DNA of 11,965 bases from Alphaproteobacteria bacterium. GTDB lineage: Bacteria > Pseudomonadota > Alphaproteobacteria > Micavibrionales > CSBR16-224. The first letter of the stretch is position 1; each line of letters begins with the position of its first letter. Shown here in pieces: positions 7,155 to 11,965 of the stretch. The DNA lies in contig SBHI01000183.1 of NCBI GenBank assembly GCA_006226225.1, positions 1 through 11,965 of the forward strand, read 5' to 3'. The notes below the pieces were generated by a model, which did no database searches, was not told the origin of the DNA, and saw only the letters and a program-made list of their open reading frames with translations. A program made the position numbers and the translations under genes.

Positions 7155-7868
7155 ATGACCCAGCAAAAGGCAAAAAAAACCGCTGTAAAGGCTGAAAAAC
7201 TGCCCCATGCAGGACATCGCGACCGGTTGCGCCAGCGTTTTCTGGAAACAGGCGGCGACGGTATGCCCGATTACGAAATTCTGGAACTGCTGCTGTTTAC
7301 CGCCATACCGCGCCGTGATGTTAAACCGCTGGCGAAAAAACTGATCGATCATTTCGGCGGCTTCGCAGATGTACTGGCGGCAGATCCGAAAAGCCTGACG
7401 GCTGTGACGGGTGTCAGCGAAAATACGGCGGCCTTTCTAAAAACGGTCTATGCGGCGGGCGGGCGCATGTTGAAACAGAAGCTTGCCGATGCGCCGATCC
7501 TCAGCTCATGGAAATCTTTGCTGGATTACTGCCATGCCACGATGGCGCATGAGAAAAAAGAACATTTCCGCGTCCTGTTTCTGAACCGTAAAAACCGCCT
7601 GATCCGTGACGAAATACAACAGAGCGGAACAGTTGACCACACACCGGTTTATCCGCGCGAGGTTGTAAAACGGGCGCTGGAAATCGGTGCAACCGCCGTT
7701 ATTCTGGTGCATAACCATCCCAGCGGCGATCCGACCCCCAGCAATGCCGATATTGAGATGACGAAAGAAATCGTCCGCGCCGTCACGCCGGTCGATGTGG
7801 TTGTGCATGATCATCTGATTATTTCGGCAACCGGTCATTACAGCTTTAAAGCGCATGGCTATTTGTGA
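7155..7868 (+). CDS. radC: RadC family JAB/MPN-domain protein
   Basis: A 237-residue RadC protein. The N-terminal HRDRLRQRFLE and a helix-hairpin-helix-like region around residues 66-106 precede the C-terminal JAB/MPN metalloprotease-like domain. The metal motif is complete: Glu153, His186-Asn-His188-Pro-Ser-Gly and Asp199, the HxHx7Sx2D pattern of JAMM proteins. The family was named for radiation sensitivity, but a DNA-repair role in E. coli was withdrawn; its function is unresolved, and links to recombination and mobile DNA have been proposed. The frame is open further upstream inside map. I place the start at 7155, where homology begins, 4 bases after the map stop; the ribosome site is weak (GACGGA immediately before). 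The stop overlaps or abuts the small HTH gene that follows. Confidence 0.95.
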   Translation: MTQQKAKKTAVKAEKLPHAGHRDRLRQRFLETGGDGMPDYEILELLLFTAIPRRDVKPLAKKLIDHFGGFADVLAADPKSLTAVTGVSENTAAFLKTVYAAGGRMLKQKLADAPILSSWKSLLDYCHATMAHEKKEHFRVLFLNRKNRLIRDEIQQSGTVDHTPVYPREVVKRALEIGATAVILVHNHPSGDPTPSNADIEMTKEIVRAVTPVDVVVHDHLIISATGHYSFKAHGYL

Positions 7869-7876
7869 GCCGCCTC

Positions 7877-8152
7877 ATGGGACAAATCACCGATTTACAG
7901 ACCGAACGCCTGAAACAGCTTGAAAAAAAGCTGAACACACTGCTGCGGCAATCCGATATCTCCGATAGTGATTTCGCGCAGGCGGTTTATGATATCGTCA
8001 GCAGCGGTGCGGTCAGCGAACAGCAATTGCGGAACGAATTCGGCTTGACGGGCGGGGCGGTGACGCGCTGGACAACGGGAAAAAACCTGCCACAGCCCGA
8101 TATCCGTCCGATTATCCTGCGCTGGGCCTTGTCGGTTTTGGCAGAGGCGTAA
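7877..8152 (+). CDS. Small helix-turn-helix (Xre-like) protein downstream of radC
   Basis: A 91-residue protein with no family I can name firmly. Residues up to about 30 form a Leu-rich amphipathic helix (TERLKQLEKKLNTLLRQ). The second half reads like a compact helix-turn-helix: QLRNEFGLTGGAVTRWTTG, followed by KNLPQPDIRP, resembling the recognition helix and the WxxGxxxP end of Xre/Cro-type domains. A role in DNA binding is inferred. The start is uncertain: GTG at 7865 would overlap the radC stop (GTGA) and add four residues, while ATG at 7877 has a nearby GAG. Either fits translational coupling to radC, and the gene is likely the last of the map-radC operon. It ends 7 bases from the convergent CnrX-like gene. 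Confidence 0.75.
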   Translation: MGQITDLQTERLKQLEKKLNTLLRQSDISDSDFAQAVYDIVSSGAVSEQQLRNEFGLTGGAVTRWTTGKNLPQPDIRPIILRWALSVLAEA

Positions 8153-8159
8153 TACCCGT

Positions 8160-8762
8160 TTATTCCGTTCCATCCTGATGCTTGCGGTGTTCGCGCAATT
8201 TACGCAGCTTTTCAAAGCGGCGCATCTCCTTGCCGCGTTCACCATTGGCCGCATCGTCATGCATACCGTTGTTGCGGGCATCGCGGTAGCGGGACAGGCG
8301 GTCTTCCATTTTAGCCAAAGCACGGCGGCCTTCCGGTGACAGGTCGGCAGCCATATTGCGGCGTGTTGTGTTTAGTGCGGCGTGAAGGCTCTGGCGTGCC
8401 GTGCGTTCATCCGCCAGCGCCTGATCCAGCGCTGCCTGATCGAAAGGATCGGCATACATTGCGTTGCGCACGGCACGTTGTGCAATATCCAGCGCTTCTT
8501 TTTGTTCGCGCAGCGTGCCGCGACTTTCTTTCATGCGGTTGCGGATAATTTCTTTATCTTGCGCGGGCAGGAGCGCGCTGAATTCACGGTCGATCTGTTT
8601 GATCTCGCTTGCGGAATGTACGGCGGGGGTAATATGCGTTGTTTCAGTCACGCTTTGCTGCACGGAACTGCCCAGCCAGATGCCGAGAAAGAACATATTG
8701 CCCGCCAGCGAAATAAACAGCAGAACGGATACCGTAATCAATATTTTATGGATGGCGGTCAT
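8160..8762 (-). CDS. Membrane-anchored periplasmic protein, CnrX/CpxP/Spy-like (heavy-metal resistance type)
   Basis: A 200-residue protein with one N-terminal membrane helix (about residues 7-30) and no cleavage site, so the remaining about 170 residues are probably periplasmic. The helical, charged body and the segments IDREFSALLPAQDKEII (57-73) and LSPEGRRALAKMEDR (141-155) resemble the CnrX/CpxP/Spy group of envelope sensors and chaperones; the second is a variant of the LTxxQ-type motif. The C-terminus is charged with several His and Met. As third gene of a sigma/anti-sigma operon, with a 4-base ATGA overlap to the anti-sigma gene, it probably senses or relays an envelope signal, as CnrX does for CnrY/CnrH. 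The CnrX HxxxM metal pair is not evident here, so metal sensing is unproven. Confidence 0.75.
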   Translation of the reverse strand: MTAIHKILITVSVLLFISLAGNMFFLGIWLGSSVQQSVTETTHITPAVHSASEIKQIDREFSALLPAQDKEIIRNRMKESRGTLREQKEALDIAQRAVRNAMYADPFDQAALDQALADERTARQSLHAALNTTRRNMAADLSPEGRRALAKMEDRLSRYRDARNNGMHDDAANGERGKEMRRFEKLRKLREHRKHQDGTE

Positions 8763-9295
8763 TCTTCCAGTCCTCCTTCCGTGCCGTAGAGAAGTAATGC
8801 GTCCCCGAGTGCGGGGTCGGAAACGTTTTGGTAAAAGACCGGATCAAGCAGCAGCCCGTTTGCGCTTGTCCCGTCCGGCGGCGCGACAGTGCCGCTGAAA
8901 CTGAGCCAGAAACCGAACACAGCCGCCATCACCAACCCGCCGCTGGGGGCGAAAATATGCATCGGGCGGAACTGTAATCCGGGAAATAATATTTGCCAAA
9001 AGCTTTGCTTTGCCGTTTTCTCGGCGGCAGGGCTGCTGCGCAGCTGCGGCGTCGCACGCGCTTCGGCCAGAATACGGTTTTGCAGATTGTCCAACGCTGG
9101 GATATCCAGGCGGTATTCGCGCAGCAGCGCATCCTCCCGCGCGGCCTGTTGCAGCAATGCGGCAATCTCCGGAAGGGCGGCGGCGGTCTCATCGGCAAAA
9201 CCGCGAACATCTTCAGGCCACAATTGGCGGTCAGCACCGTAGGCCGCGAGTGTTTCCTTGATCTGTTCCGCCTGTTTTGTCAGTTTTTTGCTCAT
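8759..9295 (-). CDS. Single-span membrane anti-sigma-like protein
   Basis: A 178-residue protein between the ECF sigma gene and the CnrX-like gene. The N-terminal half (1-110) is soluble and helical with a conserved-looking YGADRQLWPEDVRGF segment (19-33), a Tyr-Gly ... Trp-Pro pattern I associate with proteins next to alphaproteobacterial ECF sigma factors. A hydrophobic helix follows at about 119-135 (GLVMAAVFGFWLSFSG), then a periplasmic tail of about 43 residues ending in ALGDALLLYGTEGGLEE. There is no cysteine, so it is not a zinc-type (HxxxCxxC) anti-sigma domain. The role, holding the sigma factor at the membrane, is inferred from position and topology. The ATG has AGAGGA upstream, the gap to sigma is 14 bases, and its stop overlaps the next start as ATGA. 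Confidence 0.7.
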   Translation of the reverse strand: MSKKLTKQAEQIKETLAAYGADRQLWPEDVRGFADETAAALPEIAALLQQAAREDALLREYRLDIPALDNLQNRILAEARATPQLRSSPAAEKTAKQSFWQILFPGLQFRPMHIFAPSGGLVMAAVFGFWLSFSGTVAPPDGTSANGLLLDPVFYQNVSDPALGDALLLYGTEGGLEE

Positions 9296-9309
9296 TGTAC
9301 CTGTTTCCT

Positions 9310-9909
9310 CTAGTTTCCTGCGCTCATACCGTCGCGGATGTCATCTGCATCCATTGTTTCCCGTAAACTGCGTCTTGCCCGTACCAGCAGCGATTCCAGT
9401 GCTTTGATGCTGATGCCCATGATATCGGCGGCTTCCTTATTGCTCATCTCCTCGTAAAAACAGAGGGTCAGGGCGGTGCGTTGCCGCTCGGGCAGGGCGT
9501 CCATATGGCTTTTCAGTGTCTGGAAGGTGTCTGCGCGTTCCAGCTTTTCCAGACCGCTTTCATCTTCCGCTTCCTGCTCGGCGATGTTGTCCAGCGCAAT
9601 GCCGCGTTTCTTGCGTGTGTAATCAATGCACAGATTGGTCACAACGCGGTAAAACCATGTGGTGAATTTTGCGCCGCTATTGGCTTCGGGTTCCCAGTTT
9701 TCCGCATGTTTCCAGACGCGGATAAAAGCATCCTGCGCCGCATCCTCGGCATCAGCCTGATTACCGAGAATACGCATTGCCGTTCTTACGGTTCTGCCCA
9801 GATGTTTCTGCACCAGCATGGCATAGGCCCTTTCATCGCCTGCGGCGATGCGCCGCATCAGCGCATCATCCTCATCCAGCCCAGCAGTATCCTCTTCTTC
9901 CGGTGTCAC
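9310..9909 (-). CDS. RNA polymerase sigma factor, ECF subfamily
   Basis: A 199-residue sigma-70-family ECF factor with only regions 2 and 4. Region 2 spans about residues 18-100, with DAEDAAQDAFIRVWKH (53-68) the core-binding and -10 recognition signature and FTTWFYRVVTNLCIDYTRKKR the end of region 2. An acidic linker (111-128) leads to region 4 (about 130-185), where SNKEAADIMGISIKALES is the -35-binding helix-turn-helix. It begins with GTG: the codon at 9909 reads GTG, no in-frame ATG lies between it and an upstream TGA, and AGGA lies 12 bases before it. It heads the three-gene operon with the anti-sigma-like and CnrX-like proteins. I infer an envelope-stress or metal-response role; the regulon is unknown. 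Confidence 0.94.
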   Translation of the reverse strand: MTPEEEDTAGLDEDDALMRRIAAGDERAYAMLVQKHLGRTVRTAMRILGNQADAEDAAQDAFIRVWKHAENWEPEANSGAKFTTWFYRVVTNLCIDYTRKKRGIALDNIAEQEAEDESGLEKLERADTFQTLKSHMDALPERQRTALTLCFYEEMSNKEAADIMGISIKALESLLVRARRSLRETMDADDIRDGMSAGN

Positions 9910-9949
9910 AGCAGTCTTTCGTCCTTTTTTCCTGTATCATGCTGTTCAC

Positions 9950-9965
9950 ATGCTTTTAGAAGCAT
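9950..9965 (-). repeat. Small perfect hairpin in the sigma-gene leader
   Basis: ATGCTT and AAGCAT form a perfect 6-base inverted repeat around a 4-base loop, about 40 bases upstream of the GTG start of the sigma gene. It lies in the expected leader RNA. It has no T-tract and may simply be chance or an operator half-site pair. Confidence 0.35.
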
Positions 9966-10002
9966 ACTGCTTTTCACTGTCTATGACACGTTCCGTTTTG
10001 GG

Positions 10003-10063
10003 AAAACCCTGCGCTTTTTTATAAATTTTTTTCATTTTTTTACGATTTTTTGCGCAGGGTTTT
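10003..10063. repeat. Perfect 12-base inverted repeat flanking phased T-tracts (candidate operator / bent DNA)
   Basis: AAAACCCTGCGC (10003-10014) and its exact complement GCGCAGGGTTTT (10052-10063) flank 37 bases that are almost all A/T. The spacer holds four T-runs of 6, 7, 7 and 6 bases (10015-10020, 10026-10032, 10035-10041, 10046-10051). Their centres are 11.5, 9 and 10.5 bases apart, close to one helical turn. Such phasing is known to bend DNA. The element sits between two diverging genes, and its right arm covers the expected -35 region of the rightward promoter. It could be a two-site operator for one regulator, possibly acting on both directions. Confidence 0.7.
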
Positions 10064-10077
10064 GATAACCTGTCCCG

Positions 10078-10083
10078 TATAAT
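10078..10083 (+). promoter_or_regulatory. Consensus -10 box (TATAAT) for the repeat-protein gene
   Basis: TATAAT lies 54 bases upstream of the ATG at 10138. The -35 position expected at 16-18 base spacing falls in the right arm of the inverted repeat (CAGGGTTTT region) and does not match TTGACA. The promoter may therefore need an activator or be controlled by whatever binds the repeat. AGGAAGG at 10124-10130 is the ribosome site. Confidence 0.5.
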
Positions 10084-10137
10084 AGTTAGAAAGACCGTTT
10101 GGTCACACATGAACGTCATGGATAGGAAGGCGCGGAC

Positions 10138-10989
10138 ATGTTGAAAAATAAAGGTTTTTTATCGTTTTTGGCGGCCGGGGCACTGATGATCGGGCTTTTT
10201 GGTCTGCCTGCACCGGTTTATGCGCAGGGCGATAACGCAGCACCGGTTGCGCGGGATCGTGCATTGACAGAGGATGAACGGCGCATGCTGGACAGCCGTG
10301 AGGCATTGGAGGCGCAAAAACGCATTGAAGCCTTTAAAAACGGCGGTGGCGGCGAGGAAAATGCCCGTCGGGAGGAAATATGGGACAGATTGCAGAATAT
10401 GCCGCCCGAGGAACGCCGTGCTTTTATAGAGAAACACCGCGGCCAGATGCGGGAGCGCTGGGAACAGATGCCACCGGAAGAACGGGAAGGTTTCATCGAT
10501 CAAAAATTCGGTGATACGCGCGAAATGCGTGAAAAATGGCAGAACATGTCGCCGGAAGAGCGTGCGCAGATGAAAGCAAAAATCCGTGAGCAATGGGAAA
10601 ATGTTGCACCGGAAGACCGCAGACAAATGCAGCGGGAATTGCGTAACCGCTGGAAGGACATCGACCCGAAAGAGCGGGAAGCCATTCGCTCCAAGCTGAA
10701 AGAGCGCTGGGATCAAATGCCGCCCGAGCAAAAAGAAAGACTGAAAAGCAACATGCAGCAGCGGTTCGACAATTTGACACCGGAACAAAAGGCGCAGATG
10801 AAACGCCGTGTGCAGGAGGAATGGCATGGTTTGGGTTCGGAGAAAAAAAGACGCCTGAGCGGCGAGATGCAGCGCGGTGCACGTGAACTCTCCACAGATC
10901 AAAAGCGCGAAATTTATAAACGCTGGAAAGAGTTTGGCAAAGAGGGCGGTGGTGAAAGACGCGGCCCGCAGCGCCGCCGCGAAAGATAA
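10138..10989 (+). CDS. Secreted tandem-repeat protein with Pro-Glu-Glu-Arg helical repeats (DUF3106-like)
   Basis: A 283-residue protein with a clear signal peptide: Lys-rich start, hydrophobic core LAAGALMIGLFGLPAP and likely cleavage after VYA (residue 29). It is therefore periplasmic or exported. Residues 82-266 are tandem repeats of the form W-x-x-M/L-x-P-E-E/D-R/K followed by an amphipathic Lys/Arg/Glu/Met-rich helix. The C-terminus is Gly/Arg-rich (GGGERRGPQRRRER). The repeats resemble DUF3106 proteins, and one unit (LTPEQKAQM) matches the LTxxQ motif of Spy/CpxP chaperones. A chaperone-like or envelope-binding role is an inference. The ATG has AGGAAGG seven bases upstream. The gene is transcribed divergently from the ECF sigma operon and ends in a strong terminator. 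It has no cysteine. Confidence 0.85.
   Translation: MLKNKGFLSFLAAGALMIGLFGLPAPVYAQGDNAAPVARDRALTEDERRMLDSREALEAQKRIEAFKNGGGGEENARREEIWDRLQNMPPEERRAFIEKHRGQMRERWEQMPPEEREGFIDQKFGDTREMREKWQNMSPEERAQMKAKIREQWENVAPEDRRQMQRELRNRWKDIDPKEREAIRSKLKERWDQMPPEQKERLKSNMQQRFDNLTPEQKAQMKRRVQEEWHGLGSEKKRRLSGEMQRGARELSTDQKREIYKRWKEFGKEGGGERRGPQRRRER
10381..10935 (+). repeat. Coding tandem repeats, 26- then 19-residue units
   Basis: The unit-leading aromatic residue falls at protein positions 82, 108, 134, 153, 172, 191, 210 (Phe), 229, 248 (Ala) and 263. The first two units are 26 residues, the next six are exactly 19 and the last is 15. The DNA copies are clearly diverged, so this is an old, protein-level repeat and not a recent tandem duplication. 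Confidence 0.85.
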
Positions 10990-11016
10990 CAATTTGTCGC
11001 AGGAATAACGGGAAAG

Positions 11017-11045
11017 CCGTGCCGCAAAATGCGGGACGGTTTTTT
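11017..11045 (+). terminator. Rho-independent terminator of the repeat-protein gene
   Basis: CCGTGCCGC (11017-11025) pairs with GCGGGACGG (11031-11039) over nine positions with a single central G-G mismatch around an AAAAT loop, followed directly by six T. It starts 28 bases after the repeat-protein stop. In the opposite direction the hairpin is followed only by CTTTCCC, so it is unlikely to end the leftward desaturase gene well. Confidence 0.85.
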
Positions 11046-11051
11046 CTTGCG

Positions 11052-11891
11052 TCAGTTTTTCGATTTTGTCAGCAACCCGCGTATTTTTCGCCCCTGTTCC
11101 AGAAAGGGCAGAAAGAATTTGCCGATCATACCGCCGGGAATTTGCGGCTGGAATATGCCGTATTTTTCCGGTTCGGGTTTCGGGCAGTAAAATGTGCCGA
11201 ACAGCAAATCCAGAAACGGAAAGACGATGCAGAAATTTTTATCAATGGCTTCTTTCGCTTTGGCATGATGCCAGTGATGGAAATGCGGGCTGGTTAAAAG
11301 ATATTTCAGCGGCCCCGGCCATGACAGGCGCGTATTAAAATGTGTGAAATTCGACATGATATGCACGGCGAATGAGGCAAAGAAAATCGACTCCGCCGGA
11401 TAGCCGACAAAATATAAAATCAGCAGCGTAAAGAAACTGATGATGATGTCCAGCGGATGAAACCGCCATGAGGTCGACCAGTTGACATTCTCCGTTTCAT
11501 GGTGAACGGCGTGGAAAGGCCACAGCCATGCATGCATCATGCGGTGATACCAGTATAATCCGAAATCCAGCAGAACGGCGGCGCTGATCATTTGCAGCCA
11601 AAGCGGCCAGCTGCGCACGGCGCGTGAAGTAAAGTCATAGGTGAAAAAATTCTGCAAGGCATCAAGAAAAAAGGTATTGATGCAGTAAAGCGCCAGTGGC
11701 CAGACTGTCAGAGTGATAATAAACACATTCAGTAATTCAAACGGCGTTTCCCGGTGATACATCGGGATATCTTTGGAGGCCGGACGCAGTTTTTCAAACA
11801 GCAGGGCAATCAGAAAGGTTGCCAGCATGGCCTGCGTAATAAAGGAAATCTGGAACAGAACAGGTTCGGCAAGTTTTAAAAATTCATGCAT
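11052..11891 (-). CDS. Sterol desaturase / fatty acid hydroxylase superfamily membrane protein
   Basis: A 279-residue integral membrane di-iron enzyme of the fatty acid hydroxylase superfamily. The histidine clusters are present: HRMMH (116-120), HAVHH (127-131) and HHWHH (205-209), with extra candidates His145 in WRFHPLD and His177. Hydrophobic segments lie near residues 15-35, 52-75, 98-115 and 148-182, with the His boxes facing the cytoplasm in this family. Members use O2 to hydroxylate or desaturate lipids such as sterols, hopanoid or carotenoid-type molecules, fatty acids or ether lipids; the substrate cannot be told from sequence. The ATG at 11891 is the first start codon after an in-frame stop, but its ribosome site is poor. 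The last 35 residues are a charged tail. It may be downstream of the cut gene at the window edge. Confidence 0.93.
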   Translation of the reverse strand: MHEFLKLAEPVLFQISFITQAMLATFLIALLFEKLRPASKDIPMYHRETPFELLNVFIITLTVWPLALYCINTFFLDALQNFFTYDFTSRAVRSWPLWLQMISAAVLLDFGLYWYHRMMHAWLWPFHAVHHETENVNWSTSWRFHPLDIIISFFTLLILYFVGYPAESIFFASFAVHIMSNFTHFNTRLSWPGPLKYLLTSPHFHHWHHAKAKEAIDKNFCIVFPFLDLLFGTFYCPKPEPEKYGIFQPQIPGGMIGKFFLPFLEQGRKIRGLLTKSKN

Positions 11892-11914
11892 GATTTTGTG
11901 TTCGCCGTGGCTGT

Positions 11915-11965
11915 TTATTTTTCCGATTTTGATGATTTTTGCTGCGGGGGTGGTGCATCATATCC
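11915..11965 (-). CDS. Possible C-terminal end of an upstream leftward gene (cut by window)
   Basis: On the minus strand one frame is open from the window edge to TAA at 11915-11917, giving the 16-residue tail GYDAPPPQQKSSKSEK. The hydrophilic Pro/Gln/Lys/Ser composition looks like a natural protein end, and the stop lies 23 bases before the desaturase start, a typical operon gap. Another frame is also open over this short stretch, so the call is tentative and no function can be given. Confidence 0.4.
   Translation of the reverse strand, partial: GYDAPPPQQKSSKSEK

Noticed and set aside
9874..9942. Small ATG-started frame overlapping the 5' end of the sigma gene (leader peptide candidate)
   Set aside because: About 22 codons ending inside the sigma coding region, no good ribosome site and no attenuator-like structure; most likely chance.
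9990..9994. GGAAC on the minus strand as an autoregulatory ECF -35 element of the sigma operon
   Set aside because: No recognisable ECF -10 motif lies 16-17 bases downstream, and five bases alone are too common.
10015..10063. T-runs and inverted repeat as a rho-independent terminator
   Set aside because: The arms are 37 bases apart with the T-runs inside the loop, and the element lies between two diverging genes where nothing ends.
9481..10065. Rightward frame (194 codons) opposite the sigma gene and running through the intergenic region
   Set aside because: It is a shadow of a clear ECF sigma factor; the part over the T-runs gives a Phe-rich string and there is no supported start signal.
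10062..10083. TTGATA as the -35 partner of TATAAT at 10078
   Set aside because: The spacer would be only 10 bases, far too short for a sigma-70 promoter; the -10 box is kept but not this -35.
10159..10992. Long antisense reading frame (277 codons) opposite the repeat-protein gene
   Set aside because: It mirrors the repeat gene along its full length, its product is a low-complexity Phe/Leu/His-rich string with no family signature, and the plus-strand frame has signal peptide, ribosome site, promoter and terminator.

Overview
The window looks like a stretch of alphaproteobacterial chromosome. The TatC, beta clamp, type I methionine aminopeptidase and PPDK/PEP-synthase regulator sequences all read as alphaproteobacterial. 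An ECF sigma factor next to a membrane anti-sigma-like protein and a CnrX/Spy-type periplasmic protein is also a common alphaproteobacterial arrangement. This placement is by recognition, not by a search, and I cannot give a genus. I see no rRNA, tRNA, CRISPR array, insertion sequence or phage gene. The region is gene-dense, with short operons and no gene-free stretch longer than about 230 bases.

Left part (1-4508): the 3' end of tatC (twin-arginine translocase) meets a leftward pair, a Tas-like aldo/keto reductase followed by thpR (RNA 2',3'-cyclic phosphodiesterase). Divergent from that pair is a HAD-type sugar-phosphate phosphatase, then dnaN (replication sliding clamp) with a small cupin protein close behind it.

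Middle (4521-8152): a leftward pair encodes a stand-alone MoCF/CinA-N domain protein and ppsR, the kinase/pyrophosphorylase controlling PPDK or PEP synthase. Divergent from it is a rightward run of map, radC and a small helix-turn-helix protein, spaced or overlapped like one operon.

Right part (8160-11891): this is the most interesting section. A leftward three-gene operon encodes an ECF sigma factor, a cysteine-free single-span anti-sigma-like protein and a membrane-anchored CnrX/CpxP-like periplasmic protein. Divergent from it is a secreted protein made almost wholly of 19-residue repeats rich in Pro-Glu-Glu-Arg. The 228-base gap between them holds a perfect 12-base inverted repeat flanking four T-runs spaced at about one helical turn, and a consensus -10 box for the repeat protein. 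I infer an envelope-stress circuit in which the sigma operon and the repeat protein are co-controlled. A clear terminator ends the repeat-protein gene. A leftward sterol desaturase/fatty acid hydroxylase-family membrane enzyme follows, apparently downstream of another gene that is cut by the window edge.
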